A stretch of 64,000 bases of DNA from Clostridium weizhouense (GTDB lineage Bacteria; Bacillota; Clostridia; Clostridiales; Clostridiaceae). Below the pieces are notes generated by a model. That model was given only the letters and a program-made list of their open reading frames with translations. It made no database searches and had not been told where the DNA came from. The first letter of the stretch is position 1. Every line of letters starts with the position of its first letter. Of the stretch, positions 15,803-24,802 are shown piece by piece. The translations under genes were made by a program, and so were the position numbers. The stretch lies in contig NZ_JAHXPT010000008.1 of NCBI RefSeq assembly GCF_019431045.1, forward strand, positions 140,828 to 204,827. Reading direction: 5' to 3'.

Positions 15803-16475
15803 AGGTACCATCACTTTGAATTTCAGCATAAAAAACATCTTCTATAGAATTAACATTATAATCTTTAAGTTGTTGTTTTAATTTTTCTTCAGTTAAATTT
15901 AATTCTAACAAATTATGTTTTATTATTTTACCATCAACAATTATCTCAGATGGAATATAGTTTATATTAGATGTAGGAATGTTCATATCTTTTCTTATTA
16001 TGTGCTGTTGTGATTGTTTTTTTAATACACTTAAGTTACCATTTGGTTCTAAAATAGCATAATCTACTTCTAAAAAGGAAAATATATCCTTTTTTCTAAG
16101 TAACATTGATAAATCATCCATATTAAGATGATTTGATTTCAATGCTTTTTTGATAATTTTACCTTTTTTTATTAAAATAGTTGGTTCAGCATCAAGTATA
16201 CTTCTTAAAGTTCCTGATTTTAAACCTATATATCCAAAGAAAATTGTTAATATACACCACCAAATTAAACTTAAAAAATCATTCAAAAAATCTGTATTAG
16301 TGTCATTAATCATATTAGCAGCAATAGAACCAATTGTAATACCGGTAACGTAATTAAAAAATGTTAAATGACTCATTTGTTTTTTTCCAAGAATTCTTGT
16401 TAAAAATAATAACACAATAAATATTAAAGTTGTTTTAAATAATGAATTAAATATATTTCCATTGTTTAAATTCAT
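15783..16475 (-). CDS. DUF421 membrane protein (YetF/YdfS family)
   Basis: 230 residues. Three N-terminal membrane helices (FKTTLIFIVLLFLTRILGKKQM, then FFNYVTGITIGSIAANMI) carry the family motif RILGKKQMSHLTFFNYVTGITIGSIA. The cytosolic part begins LDAEPTILIKKGKI and includes NLNMDDLSMLLRKKDIFSF, then SVLKK. In spore-formers, relatives (SpoVAF-linked YetF/YdfR) sit in the spore membrane, but function is largely unknown. RBS TTAGGAGAC. It is divergent from a methyltransferase gene, and the 293-bp gap between them has a weak hairpin (16660-16692) but no gene. Confidence 0.88.
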   Translation of the reverse strand: MNLNNGNIFNSLFKTTLIFIVLLFLTRILGKKQMSHLTFFNYVTGITIGSIAANMINDTNTDFLNDFLSLIWWCILTIFFGYIGLKSGTLRSILDAEPTILIKKGKIIKKALKSNHLNMDDLSMLLRKKDIFSFLEVDYAILEPNGNLSVLKKQSQQHIIRKDMNIPTSNINYIPSEIIVDGKIIKHNLLELNLTEEKLKQQLKDYNVNSIEDVFYAEIQSDGTFFIDKI

Positions 16476-16768
16476 AATAATGTCTCCTAAATAATTCTAA
16501 ATATGAAATGTCAATAATATTAAAAATGAAAATAGCTAATTAATATATAGATAAGAACACTTTAAATTACAATGATTCACAAACATATTTTATTCAAATT
16601 TAATTTATTTATACATATAGTTAGAGATAAAATGAATATTATGGAAATGAAAAATAAAAAAGACTTACTAATATTTAGTAGTACAAAAAGTCTATTTTCT
16701 GTATTGAATAAAAATATGTAATAATTAATAATAGTACTTAAAAATGGAATTAGAAAGGAGATTTAAAA

Positions 16769-17389
16769 ATGAATTTTGATGATGAGGCTAAAAATTGGGA
16801 TACTGAAAGAAGAATTAATAGAGCAAAAGTAATAGCAAATAAAATAAGTAATTCAATTAATATTAATAAGAATTTTTCTGCAATGGAGTTTGGATGTGGA
16901 ACGGGGCTAATAAGTTTTAATCTTTATAATAAATTTAAAGAAATTACTTTAATTGATTCGTCAAAAGGAATGATAGATATACTGAATTATAAAATTAATA
17001 AGTACAAAGTCAATAATATGACTGCTAAGAATTTAGATATATTTGATGAAAATTCATTAAATATGAAATATGATGTTATTTATAGTTCTATGGCATTACA
17101 TCATATTTATAATACTGAAAAAATAATAAAGAAATTTTATGAATTGCTTAATGAAAATGGATATTTGTGTATTGTAGATTTAGATAAAGACGATGGAAGT
17201 TTTCATAAAGAAGATCCCAATTTTAATGGACATAATGGTTTTGATCAAGAGGAATTAAAAGGTGTTTTTAGTAGTGCTGGATTTAATGATGTAGAATCAA
17301 GTACATTTTTTAATGGTATAAAGGTTATAGATGGTAAAAAAAATAAATATTCTCTATTTTTAATGAGGGCAAGAAAAGTTGAGAATTAA
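16769..17389 (+). CDS. class I SAM-dependent methyltransferase
   Basis: 206 residues. Motif I is AMEFGCGTGLISF (SAM glycine loop), followed by the acidic end of strand beta2 ITLIDSSKGM and motif IV-like YDVIYSSMALHHI. The N-terminal MNFDDEAKNWDTERR is typical of small free-standing methyltransferases of the Methyltransf_11/25 type. The substrate is unknown. RBS GAAAGGAGAT. Downstream lies about 500 bp without an intact gene. Confidence 0.88.
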   Translation: MNFDDEAKNWDTERRINRAKVIANKISNSININKNFSAMEFGCGTGLISFNLYNKFKEITLIDSSKGMIDILNYKINKYKVNNMTAKNLDIFDENSLNMKYDVIYSSMALHHIYNTEKIIKKFYELLNENGYLCIVDLDKDDGSFHKEDPNFNGHNGFDQEELKGVFSSAGFNDVESSTFFNGIKVIDGKKNKYSLFLMRARKVEN

Positions 17390-17450
17390 TCTCTTAGGTA
17401 ATGAAACACTAAGAAAGAAAAGTATCGAAGCTACAGATGAAAAAGTAATG

Positions 17451-17490
17451 TACATTCTACATAATACAGTTATATATTATGTAGAATGTA
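17451..17490. repeat. perfect 16-bp inverted repeat without T-tract
   Basis: Arms 17451-17466 and 17475-17490 are exact complements around CAGTTATA. It is followed by GAAAATGG, so it is not a canonical terminator. It precedes a gene fragment and may be an old terminator, operator or repeat-element trace. Confidence 0.6.
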
Positions 17491-17543
17491 GAAAATGGTA
17501 AAGGAATGTGGCTATCAAAATATCTTATAATTAAATTAATTTA

Positions 17544-17660
17544 ATGTTTAAATGGTTTGTTTTTTCTGGTATTGGATTACGTTTGTTTACAGCAGGTTTA
17601 AAGCAATCAATTATCCCATCATTTACAGCAAAAGAAATATTTAAATTTTACTCTGTATAA
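17544..17660 (+). pseudogene. fragment of a small membrane-protein gene
   Basis: A 38-codon open stretch reads WFVFSGIGLRLFTAGLKQ then PSFTAKEIF, with a conserved-looking membrane-protein character (perhaps DUF6790, which I cannot confirm). There is no ribosome site at its ATG and it ends abruptly at a stop. The surrounding 17390-17888 contains no complete gene: this remnant, the hairpin at 17451, and an AT-rich promoter zone (17760-17880) with repeated GTTATA/AAGTTATAA words before the XRE regulator. Confidence 0.4.
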
Positions 17661-17888
17661 TTACAGATAATAAGCTATAAATTGATATCATTAGCAATAG
17701 GATAGACGAATGTAACATAGATATCACAAATTACTTTTAAATGCTTTTGTTATTTAAAATCTCTTAGTATGTTATATTGTTTATATATATGTTATATTAT
17801 ATAAGTTATAATTTACATAATCAATAAGATATTGTAAAATGATATAAGTTATAACATATAAAATGCTATAAATAAAAGGAGTTAAGCA

Positions 17889-18443
17889 ATGAAAGATTTA
17901 AACTTAATTATAGGTAATAAATTAAAAGATATACGAAATAAAAGAAATTTAAGCCTAGATGAAGTCGCTAAATTGACTGGTGTTAGTAAAGCAATGTTAG
18001 GTCAAATAGAAAGAGGGCAGTCGAATCCAACGGTCTCTACATTATGGAAAATTGCAACTGGATTAAAAGTCTCTTTTTCTTTATTCATTAATGAAGAAAA
18101 AGATGATTTAAAGGTAATACATCAGAATGATATTACTCCAATATTAGAAGATGATAAAAGAATGAAGTTATATCCGATATTTCCATTTGCTGCAGATAAA
18201 GGGTTTGAGATATTTACTATAGAATTAGAATTAGGTTGTAATCATACATCTACTTCTCATAATGATGGTGTTGAGGAATATATTATAGTTAATGAAGGAC
18301 AACTTGAAATAAATATAGATGATAAAAAATTTATATTAAAAAAAGGTGATTCTATTAGATTTATGGCAAATAAACAACATGTATATAAGAATGTAAATCA
18401 AGGTAAGTCAATATTTCAAAATATAGTACTTTATTTTAAATAA
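17889..18443 (+). CDS. XRE-family regulator with C-terminal cupin domain
   Basis: 184 residues. The N-terminal helix-turn-helix (residues 5-62: KLKDIRNKRNLSLDEVAKLT, SKAMLGQIERGQSNPTVSTL) is of the Cro/CI type; residues about 105-184 form a cupin barrel (GVEEYIIVNEGQLEINID, KKGDSIRFMANKQHVYKN) that probably senses a small ligand. Family members (PuuR/SinR-like) control amine, amino-acid or antibiotic export genes. The upstream 120 bp is rich in GTTATATTATATAAGTTATAA-type repeats, possible operators. It is a paralogue of the regulator at 19715, which faces an EamA exporter; this copy has no obvious adjacent target. Confidence 0.88.
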   Translation: MKDLNLIIGNKLKDIRNKRNLSLDEVAKLTGVSKAMLGQIERGQSNPTVSTLWKIATGLKVSFSLFINEEKDDLKVIHQNDITPILEDDKRMKLYPIFPFAADKGFEIFTIELELGCNHTSTSHNDGVEEYIIVNEGQLEINIDDKKFILKKGDSIRFMANKQHVYKNVNQGKSIFQNIVLYFK

Positions 18444-18502
18444 TATGATAAATATATAAATTTTTACTTAACAACTTAATTAAGAAAGACAGATAATTCC
18501 TT

Positions 18503-18546
18503 AAAATACCGCAGTATTTAAAATTGAATACTACGGTATTTTTATT
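18503..18546 (+). terminator. terminator with ATACCG core after the XRE-cupin gene
   Basis: AAAATACCGCAGTATT (18503-18518) pairs with AATACTACGGTATTTT (18527-18542), one mismatch, then a T-run. Its core is shared with hairpins at 24495, 33788 and 35574. Confidence 0.85.
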
Positions 18547-18675
18547 ATATTATATAGCTTAGATGATAAATTGCCTTTGATGTAAGTTCTTTTTAGTTAA
18601 AAATTTATGAATATATTTCAATTGCAATAATAATATTTCTTCTAAATTAAAAATATTCTTTTTTATATAAATTAT

Positions 18676-19554
18676 TTAACTATTATTTTTCTTGAATAAA
18701 AATAAGGCAAGGCCCAATAGAATGAACATTATACCTATACCTTGCTGTAAGGAAATAATCTCGTCTAAAATGAAATAAGCAAGAATGCAAGTTCCTATTG
18801 TTTCTCCTAAAATACTCATTGATACAATTGATGTACTTAACCATTTCAATAACCAATTTAAAATAGTTTGTCCCAAAATAGTTGCAATAAATGCTAAACC
18901 AATAAAGGAATACAAAGTATGTAAAGAATAATGAATAAAAGATACCTGTTGATTATAAGCATAAAAAGCTAAAAAAAGTGCACTACTTGAATATCCAATT
19001 ATTGAATAAGGAATAAGTGATAAATTTTTTCTAACATAATGGCCAACGAAAAAATAGCAAGTAATCATACCTGCTGCTATAAAGGCAAGTAAATCACCAA
19101 AGAAAGCTTGATTACTTATTTGAAAATCTCTCCAACCTATAATAAAACAACCAATAATTGCGATAAAGCAACCAGTTAAGGCTCCTTTGCTGAAACGTTC
19201 TTTAAATAAAAAATATCCACCAGATATCGAAAAAAGTGGTTGTAATGTAACTATAACTGTTGAACTTGCAACGGATGTGTAATTTAGTGATTCAAACCAT
19301 AAAACATAATGAATTGCTAAAAATAAGCCTGATAATAGACCAAACCCCCATTGTTTTTTTGACAGTGCAATTAATTCTTGTCGGTTTTTATTATTAAATA
19401 ATAAAAATGGTAAAAGTATTAATGTTGAAAAAAATAACCTATAAAATGCTATAACTGATGAAGGAGCATCTGCTAATTTTACAAAAATGGCTGAAGTCGA
19501 TAGTGCAAATACTCCCAAAAATAAAGCTAAATATCTACTAATTTGTGATTTCAT
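18676..19554 (-). CDS. EamA/DMT-family transporter
   Basis: 292 residues, ten membrane helices arranged as two EamA repeats (residues about 5-140 and 150-288). Seen are FALSTSAIFVKLADAPSSVIAFYRLFFSTLIL in repeat 1, VASSTVIVTLQPLFSISGGYFLFKERFSK at its end, and SMSILGETIGTCILAYFILDE in repeat 2. Such permeases export amino acids or small metabolites. It is divergent from an XRE-cupin regulator across 160 bp, a common regulator/exporter arrangement, so that protein is its likely controller. RBS AAGGAGATAA. Confidence 0.9.
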   Translation of the reverse strand: MKSQISRYLALFLGVFALSTSAIFVKLADAPSSVIAFYRLFFSTLILLPFLLFNNKNRQELIALSKKQWGFGLLSGLFLAIHYVLWFESLNYTSVASSTVIVTLQPLFSISGGYFLFKERFSKGALTGCFIAIIGCFIIGWRDFQISNQAFFGDLLAFIAAGMITCYFFVGHYVRKNLSLIPYSIIGYSSSALFLAFYAYNQQVSFIHYSLHTLYSFIGLAFIATILGQTILNWLLKWLSTSIVSMSILGETIGTCILAYFILDEIISLQQGIGIMFILLGLALFLFKKNNS

Positions 19555-19714
19555 TAATTTATCTCCTTTTGTTTATTATAAAAAAAAATGTATAATATAA
19601 TGTACAAGATGATTATATTATATTTGTGTTATGAAAAATAGCTTTATTTTAGATGTTTAATATGTTAGCACAAAACAGATAAAAAACACATTATTATGAA
19701 AAGGAGATTATACT

Positions 19715-20275
19715 ATGGATCATCAGCGTTTAGGTCAAACTGTACTTAATTATCGTAAGAAGAATGGTATGACTATTAGAGAATTTGCAGACTATTCAGG
19801 TATTAGCACATCACTTATTAGCCAAATTGAACGAGGACAGGGAAATCCATCACTAAATGTATTGGAACTAATTGCAAAATCATTAAATGTACCACTTTTT
19901 ACACTTTTTATTAATGATATTGATACTGATTCATTAATTTCAAAGAAAAAAGATCGTAAAAAAATTTATCGTGAAAATAATGATCATATTGTTTATGATG
20001 TATTAACCCCAGATTTTATGAAAGCACATATTGAGCTATTAATGATGGATTTAAATCCTCATTCAAGCACAATTGAAAGCCATTATTTACACATTGATAA
20101 AGAAGAAATTGCTGTTGTTATGAAAGGCAAGGTATACGTAGAATTGGAAGGTATAGAGTATTTTTTAGAAGAAGGAGATGTTGTACGCATTCCGCCTAAT
20201 GTTAAGCATAAATTTTTAAATAAAAGTAGCCAAACAAATAATATCTTATTTGTACTTACACCATCACTTATTTAG
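19715..20275 (+). CDS. XRE-family regulator with cupin domain, divergent from EamA transporter
   Basis: 186 residues: helix-turn-helix at residues 7-62 (NYRKKNGMTIREFADYSG, STSLISQIERGQGNPSLNVL), cupin at about 105-186 (KEEIAVVMKGKVYVELEGIEYFLEEGDVVRIPP). It probably represses the divergent EamA exporter until a ligand binds. Its codons differ from the neighbours: arginine is mostly CGT, CGC or CGA (six of seven by eye), where this genome uses AGA, hinting at acquisition from another Firmicute together with the exporter. Paralogous to the regulator at 17889. Confidence 0.88.
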   Translation: MDHQRLGQTVLNYRKKNGMTIREFADYSGISTSLISQIERGQGNPSLNVLELIAKSLNVPLFTLFINDIDTDSLISKKKDRKKIYRENNDHIVYDVLTPDFMKAHIELLMMDLNPHSSTIESHYLHIDKEEIAVVMKGKVYVELEGIEYFLEEGDVVRIPPNVKHKFLNKSSQTNNILFVLTPSLI

Positions 20276-20380
20276 ATCTTTTGATAGGTATGGGAAAAAC
20301 ATTATATGCATAAAAGCAAGTTTAATTTAAATGTATTCGATATTAAAGTTAATATATATTAATGAATAGAAATTTATTAT

Positions 20381-20432
20381 AAAAGCCTGTATTCCTATAT
20401 ACTCATAATTATAGGAATGCAGGCTTTTATAT
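20381..20432 (+). terminator. terminator after the second XRE-cupin gene
   Basis: Arms 20381-20399 and 20410-20428 (AAAAGCCTGTATTCCTATA, one G-U), ending in CTTTTAT. Within the 351-bp gap 20276-20626 the only other item is the repeated promoter-like block at 20461-20514. Confidence 0.85.
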
Positions 20433-20460
20433 TATGTAGAATCTAGAATAATAAATGGTA

Positions 20461-20514
20461 ATGATGTTCTTTGAAAATTGAATAATGATATGTTGGGGAA
20501 ATATGGTATAATAA
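20461..20514 (+). repeat. promoter-like block, copy 1
   Basis: About 80% identical over 54 bases to 21258-21311 by hand alignment; both contain TTTGAA, ATTGAATAATG and a final TATAAT (20507-20512 here). Each lies upstream of a different gene. The TATAAT suggests a promoter, but no -35 hexamer sits at 17 bases. Confidence 0.55.
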
Positions 20515-20626
20515 AAAATAACTTTATAAATTAAGTAATAAAAGTAATTTATTAGATTATAATAGAAAATTTAATTTTAAGTAATATTTATATAATAAAT
20601 TGCTATAAAACAAAGAGGAGAGAATA

Positions 20627-21235
20627 ATGAAAAAATTTGATGTAAAAAGTATAGTTGTAGGCTTAATGATTGGTGTAATAGGAGCTTCAGTTGTTTTTAC
20701 AATAGAAAAAACAAAATTAAACACTAAGGTTGCCGCTGTTCCTGTAGTAGAAGAAAAAAAATCAGAAACTATTACTAACGCTGAAGGTGCTACTATTTCT
20801 TCAGGAGAAGGTATAAAGTCAGTATCTATTACTAAGGATAAGATTTACTTTAATGGAAATGAGATAAATTTAAAAGACCCATTAATTTCAATTGTAAAAG
20901 AAAAAGATTCTGAAGCAGAATTATATATGCCCATGAGTGAATTGCTAGAATATATGAATTTTAAAGTTGAATGGAATAGTAAAGATAATTTTGTGAATTT
21001 AACTATGAATGGTCAGAATTATCCTAAAAATATAGAGGTTACATCTGATATTTCAAAAAATCAAGCTGATGCAGAAGCTATAGAAATTATACAAAAGACA
21101 GGAAATTGGGGATATATTGAGACATATCTCCCACATATGAGTGCTGATGGTATTGAGAAAGCTGTAGAAATATATAACTCAAAGCATATGAATTCATCTG
21201 AACATAAAAAAGCGTCTGATTATATAAAAAACTAA
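20627..21235 (+). CDS. membrane-anchored protein with copper-amine-oxidase-N-like domain
   Basis: 202 residues. A short basic N-terminus and one hydrophobic helix (residues 9-28, VVGLMIGVIGASVVFTI) anchor or export it. After a Ser/Thr/Glu-rich linker, residues about 60-130 (ISITKDKIYFNGNEINLKDPLI, ELYMPMSELLEYMNFKVEWN, NFVNLTMNG) resemble the stalk domain of copper amine oxidase N-terminal family, common in clostridial surface proteins and not enzymatic. The last 60 residues are helical, containing NWGYIETYLPHMSADGIEKAVEIY. Function unknown. RBS AGAGGAGAG. Confidence 0.7.
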   Translation: MKKFDVKSIVVGLMIGVIGASVVFTIEKTKLNTKVAAVPVVEEKKSETITNAEGATISSGEGIKSVSITKDKIYFNGNEINLKDPLISIVKEKDSEAELYMPMSELLEYMNFKVEWNSKDNFVNLTMNGQNYPKNIEVTSDISKNQADAEAIEIIQKTGNWGYIETYLPHMSADGIEKAVEIYNSKHMNSSEHKKASDYIKN

Positions 21236-21257
21236 ATTGTTATTGCACAATATTAAA

Positions 21258-21311
21258 ATAATGTTTTTTGAAGATTGAATAATGTTATGTTTACAAATTA
21301 TGTTATAATAA
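21258..21311 (+). repeat. promoter-like block, copy 2
   Basis: The second copy of the block at 20461, ending in TATAAT about 47 bases before the GNAT start codon. Differences cluster in the middle (GGGG in copy 1 against TACA here). Confidence 0.55.
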
Positions 21312-21354
21312 ATTAATAATATTAATTTATTACAAATGAAAAAGGGGAAGATAT

Positions 21355-21894
21355 ATGGAGAGATTATTAACTGAAAGATTAATATTAAGAAGATGGAAGG
21401 AAACTGATAGCAAGGATTTATATGAATATGCTAAAAGTGGATTAGTAGGTCCTAATGCTGGGTGGTCACCACATAAAAGTGAAGATGAAAGTAAAGAAAT
21501 AATAAAAATGTTTATTAAAAATAACGATACATATGCTATTGTTTTGAAATCAGAAAATAAAGTTATTGGTGGAATAGGACTTCATGATAGAAAACCAGAT
21601 ATTAATATTACTCAATTAAAACAAAAGGAAATAGGCTATGTTTTAAATCCTAAGTATTGGGGAAAAGGAATTATTCCAGAGGCTGTAGAGTATTTAATTA
21701 AGTATGGTTTCAATAAATTAAAGCTAGATTTAATTTGGTGTGGACATTTTGATTTTAATAAAAATTCAAAAAGAGTAATTGAAAAATGTGGATTCAAATA
21801 TAGATTTAGAAAAAATGAAAAATTAAAATTTTTAGATAATAAAAAAGTTATTACTTTTTACTATAGTATTCTAAAATCAGAATATGTTATTTAA
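21355..21894 (+). CDS. RimJ/RimL-type GNAT acetyltransferase
   Basis: 179 residues. It opens with the RimJ-like TERLILRRWKETDSKDLYEYA, carries KEIGYVLNPKYWGKGIIPEAVEYLIKYGF as the acetyl-CoA loop, and ends SKRVIEKCGFKYRFRK, the family's motif B. Relatives acetylate ribosomal protein N-termini, spermidine or other amines; the target is not readable. RBS AAAAGGGGAAG. A 21-bp perfect hairpin terminator follows. Confidence 0.88.
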   Translation: MERLLTERLILRRWKETDSKDLYEYAKSGLVGPNAGWSPHKSEDESKEIIKMFIKNNDTYAIVLKSENKVIGGIGLHDRKPDINITQLKQKEIGYVLNPKYWGKGIIPEAVEYLIKYGFNKLKLDLIWCGHFDFNKNSKRVIEKCGFKYRFRKNEKLKFLDNKKVITFYYSILKSEYVI

Positions 21895-21955
21895 TAGTTA
21901 TTTATTTAAGTAGTATAATTAATGAGTTAACAAATTAATTATTAAATATTAATGT

Positions 21956-22014
21956 AAAACCATAAATTTATAATATATTATATTAAAATAATATTATAAA
22001 TTTATGGTTTTTTA
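21956..22014. terminator. 21-bp perfect-stem terminator between convergent genes
   Basis: Arms 21956-21976 and 21991-22011 are exact complements around 14 bases, with TTTTTT on the plus side and AAAA at the other end. It separates the GNAT gene from the convergent surface-protein gene. Confidence 0.8.
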
Positions 22015-22079
22015 TTATACACTATATTATAGTATTCATTTTTAAAACATATCTTTTCAAGCTACTATTTAGAGCATTC

Positions 22080-24080
22080 TTATCTTACCCAAGCTCCACT
22101 TGAATTTACATAGTATCCATTTATTGTTGTATTTGCGGCCATTGTTCCATCATAATAGAAATAATACCAATTTTCTCCTTCTTGAAGCCAGCCCCTTGCC
22201 ATTAATCCTTTGTAACCATCAGATAGAGGATTAAAATAATACCAATATCCATTAATTTTATTCCAGCCTGTTTTCATTGCACCTTGGTATCCATCACTAT
22301 TAGGATTTAAATAATAAATAGCTCCATTAAGATTTATAAAACCTGTTGCCATTTGACCATTTCCATAAAAATAAAACCAGTTATCATTTTCTTCATACCA
22401 TCCATTACGCTTAGTTCCATCGCTCCAAAGCCAGTACCAATAATCACCTTCCTTATGCCATCCTGATTCTACTGTAAGTGTTTGAGATGTGGTATCTTTT
22501 TTATTTGAAGAGTTATTATACGGATCTTTATTAACATATGAAGTACCATTTTTTATAATAGTTACTCCTTCATCAAAAGCAGTGTCCTGATAAGTATTTA
22601 TTACACTAGAAGGTATTTCTAAAACCTTTATGTTTTTACATAGATTAAATGCTCCAGTTCCTATTGTTTTTGTACCTTCATTTAATATGACATTTTTTAA
22701 GTTTGAACAACTTATAAAAGCATATGATCCTATTTCCTTTACACTACCTGGAATTTCAATCTTTTGCAGCTTAGTACATTCTTCAAAAGCAGATTCTCCT
22801 ATTTTTGTAACACTATCAGGAATTATAATATTATTAAGATTAATACATCCACTAAAAGCTTTATCTCTTATTTCTGTAACACTATCAGGAATTTGAACTT
22901 TACTTAAATCAGTCCAGTTTTTAAAAGCACAGCTTCCTATAGCTGTAACATTATCAGGAATTTTAAAATCCTCTTTTTGATCACCAGCATTTATTAAAAC
23001 ATTATTTACAATCAATAAGCCATTAGAATCTCTTTGATCTCCAAGCCATGGTGTATTACTAAAAGCCTCTTCTTCTATTGATGCACTAGATGGTAAATCA
23101 ACATCAGTTAATTGCTCACAACTACTAAAAGCCCCATTTTCTAAGTGTATTTTATTATTAGAAATTTTAATATTTTTTAGATTGCTACATGCTGCAAAAG
23201 CGCAACTACCTATTTGGGTAACGCTATCAGGAATGATAACATTTTTAAGTTTACTACAACCCTCAAAAGCACGGTTACCTATTTCTGTAATATCATTAGG
23301 TAATTCAATACTTTCCAGATTACTGCAATACTCAAAAGTACTATATTTTATTTCTGTAATACCATTAGGAAGTGTGATTTTTTTCATATTATCACAATGA
23401 CTAAAGGCTTTAGATCCTATTTTTAGAACACTATTTGGAATAGCAACACTAGTTATATTGTGTTCATCAGCAAATGCATCATTTGCTATTTCTTTTACAT
23501 TTGAAGGGATTCTAATATCTCCAGACTGATTTTTTGCACTTAATAATCTATTATTTATAATTATTAATCCTTTAGAATTTTTTTGAGAGTTAAGCCATGG
23601 TGTATCTATAAAGGCACGCTCTGACACCCATGTAGTATTTGGAAGTTGTACATCAGTTAAATTTTTACAACGGAAAGAATCAGGACCTATAAATCTTACG
23701 CTTGATGGTATTTTAACACTTTGTATTATAGAATCAGGAAGAGGTGCAGCGTTGTGATGTGGACTTTTATATTCTACTATATCTCCAATAACGGAAACAA
23801 TTCTCCCACCTAATTTTTCAGGAACTTTCATGTTAGCTTGAACATTTTTTGCATATTGAAGATAAATAGTGCCATCATTAAGAAGTTTATAACTCCATGT
23901 AATTCCGTTTTCATCAGTAGCTTCCCTTAACGGTAAATCTTTATCTTTTTCTGTATTGTAAGCACCTAATTGTAACTGAATTGGCTCAGCGTTTGCCGTT
24001 ATTGTTGTTTTATAGCTTATAATACTTGTACTTATTGCAAGTGCAAGCATTCCTAAAATAAATTTATTATTTCTTAACAT
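22080..24080 (-). CDS. secreted leucine-rich-repeat (BspA-type) protein with cell-wall-binding repeats
   Basis: 666 residues. The signal peptide (residues 1-32) ends at the signal-peptidase I site ANA. Residues about 95-510 hold LRR_5/BspA-like repeats (for instance IPDSVTEIRDKAFSGCINL, IPGSVKEIGSYAFISCSNL). A linker at about 520-540 contains NNSSNKKDTTSQ. Residues about 545-666 are five to six aromatic choline/cell-wall-binding repeats (WYYFNPLSDGYKGLMARGW, NWYYFYYDGTMAANT). It is exported and held non-covalently on the wall; BspA-type LRRs often bind host or polymer surfaces. The internal LRR copies are very similar, so recombination between repeats is likely. RBS AAAAGGGGAT. Confidence 0.9.
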   Translation of the reverse strand: MLRNNKFILGMLALAISTSIISYKTTITANAEPIQLQLGAYNTEKDKDLPLREATDENGITWSYKLLNDGTIYLQYAKNVQANMKVPEKLGGRIVSVIGDIVEYKSPHHNAAPLPDSIIQSVKIPSSVRFIGPDSFRCKNLTDVQLPNTTWVSERAFIDTPWLNSQKNSKGLIIINNRLLSAKNQSGDIRIPSNVKEIANDAFADEHNITSVAIPNSVLKIGSKAFSHCDNMKKITLPNGITEIKYSTFEYCSNLESIELPNDITEIGNRAFEGCSKLKNVIIPDSVTQIGSCAFAACSNLKNIKISNNKIHLENGAFSSCEQLTDVDLPSSASIEEEAFSNTPWLGDQRDSNGLLIVNNVLINAGDQKEDFKIPDNVTAIGSCAFKNWTDLSKVQIPDSVTEIRDKAFSGCINLNNIIIPDSVTKIGESAFEECTKLQKIEIPGSVKEIGSYAFISCSNLKNVILNEGTKTIGTGAFNLCKNIKVLEIPSSVINTYQDTAFDEGVTIIKNGTSYVNKDPYNNSSNKKDTTSQTLTVESGWHKEGDYWYWLWSDGTKRNGWYEENDNWFYFYGNGQMATGFINLNGAIYYLNPNSDGYQGAMKTGWNKINGYWYYFNPLSDGYKGLMARGWLQEGENWYYFYYDGTMAANTTINGYYVNSSGAWVR

Positions 24081-24802
24081 TATTTTATCCCCTTTTAATT
24101 ACTAGTTATTTAGTACATATTATTATATATAGTAATATAATACATAAAAGTATAATATCATTTAAAATTCTTAATTCAACTATATTTTCATATTTTTAAT
24201 ATTTTATTAAGAATTTTAAAGGTTTTTATATAGAATAAAGTATGAAGAAAGCAAAATCACAAATAATATATTATCCCAATAAACAAGATAACTATTGGAT
24301 AGAAAATAATGTTTAGGATCTTTATAGCAAATTTAAATATGATATACTTAAACGAAATATCAGAAATTATTTTGGATATTATTGATATAGTAGATATTAA
24401 ACTAATAAGTTTGCATGAGTATATTATGAATACAGCTAATTATAAAAAATTATATAAGTAAATTAATAAATAAAACTTAATATTAAATAAATGGAAATAC
24501 CGTATTATTTAAAAGAAATATACGGTATTTTTAGTTTTCAATACTAAAATTATTAACTAAAGTGTTTTTTTAAATCAGATAATATTGTAATTGTGAAATG
24601 TGTTATAATAGTGGAAAAATAATTATATTTTATAAAAAATTAGTAGAAAGGTGAGTTTAATAAATGTATTTAAATGTTATTTTTGATATTTCACAAAAGT
24701 AAGTGGCAAGAGTATGATTGAATTTAGTAAGAAATAATTAAATTTATAAACTATTTCAAAGAATAAAATTATAGAAAACTAAATCTAGTAAGGGGATATA
24801 TT
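24081..24802. other. 722-bp stretch without an intact gene
   Basis: Contains the surface-protein promoter side (24081-24240), a decayed-looking open stretch from an ATG at 24241 (24 codons to a TAG, then 22 more codons in the same frame), a short open stretch at 24339-24461 in another frame without ribosome site, the ATACCG-core terminator at 24495, and TATAAT at 24604-24609. A 12-codon ORF at 24664 (GAAAGGTGAG before its ATG) could be a leader peptide or chance. Confidence 0.4.
24495..24534 (+). terminator. terminator with ATACCG core, no gene directly upstream
   Basis: AAATACCGTATTATTT pairs with AAATATACGGTATTT (one extra base), followed by TTAGTTTT. Its position after decayed open stretches suggests that it once ended a gene now lost. 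Confidence 0.75.

Noticed and set aside
16660..16692. Hairpin between DUF421 and the methyltransferase
   Set aside because: Short (6-bp stems) and between divergent genes; no supported role.
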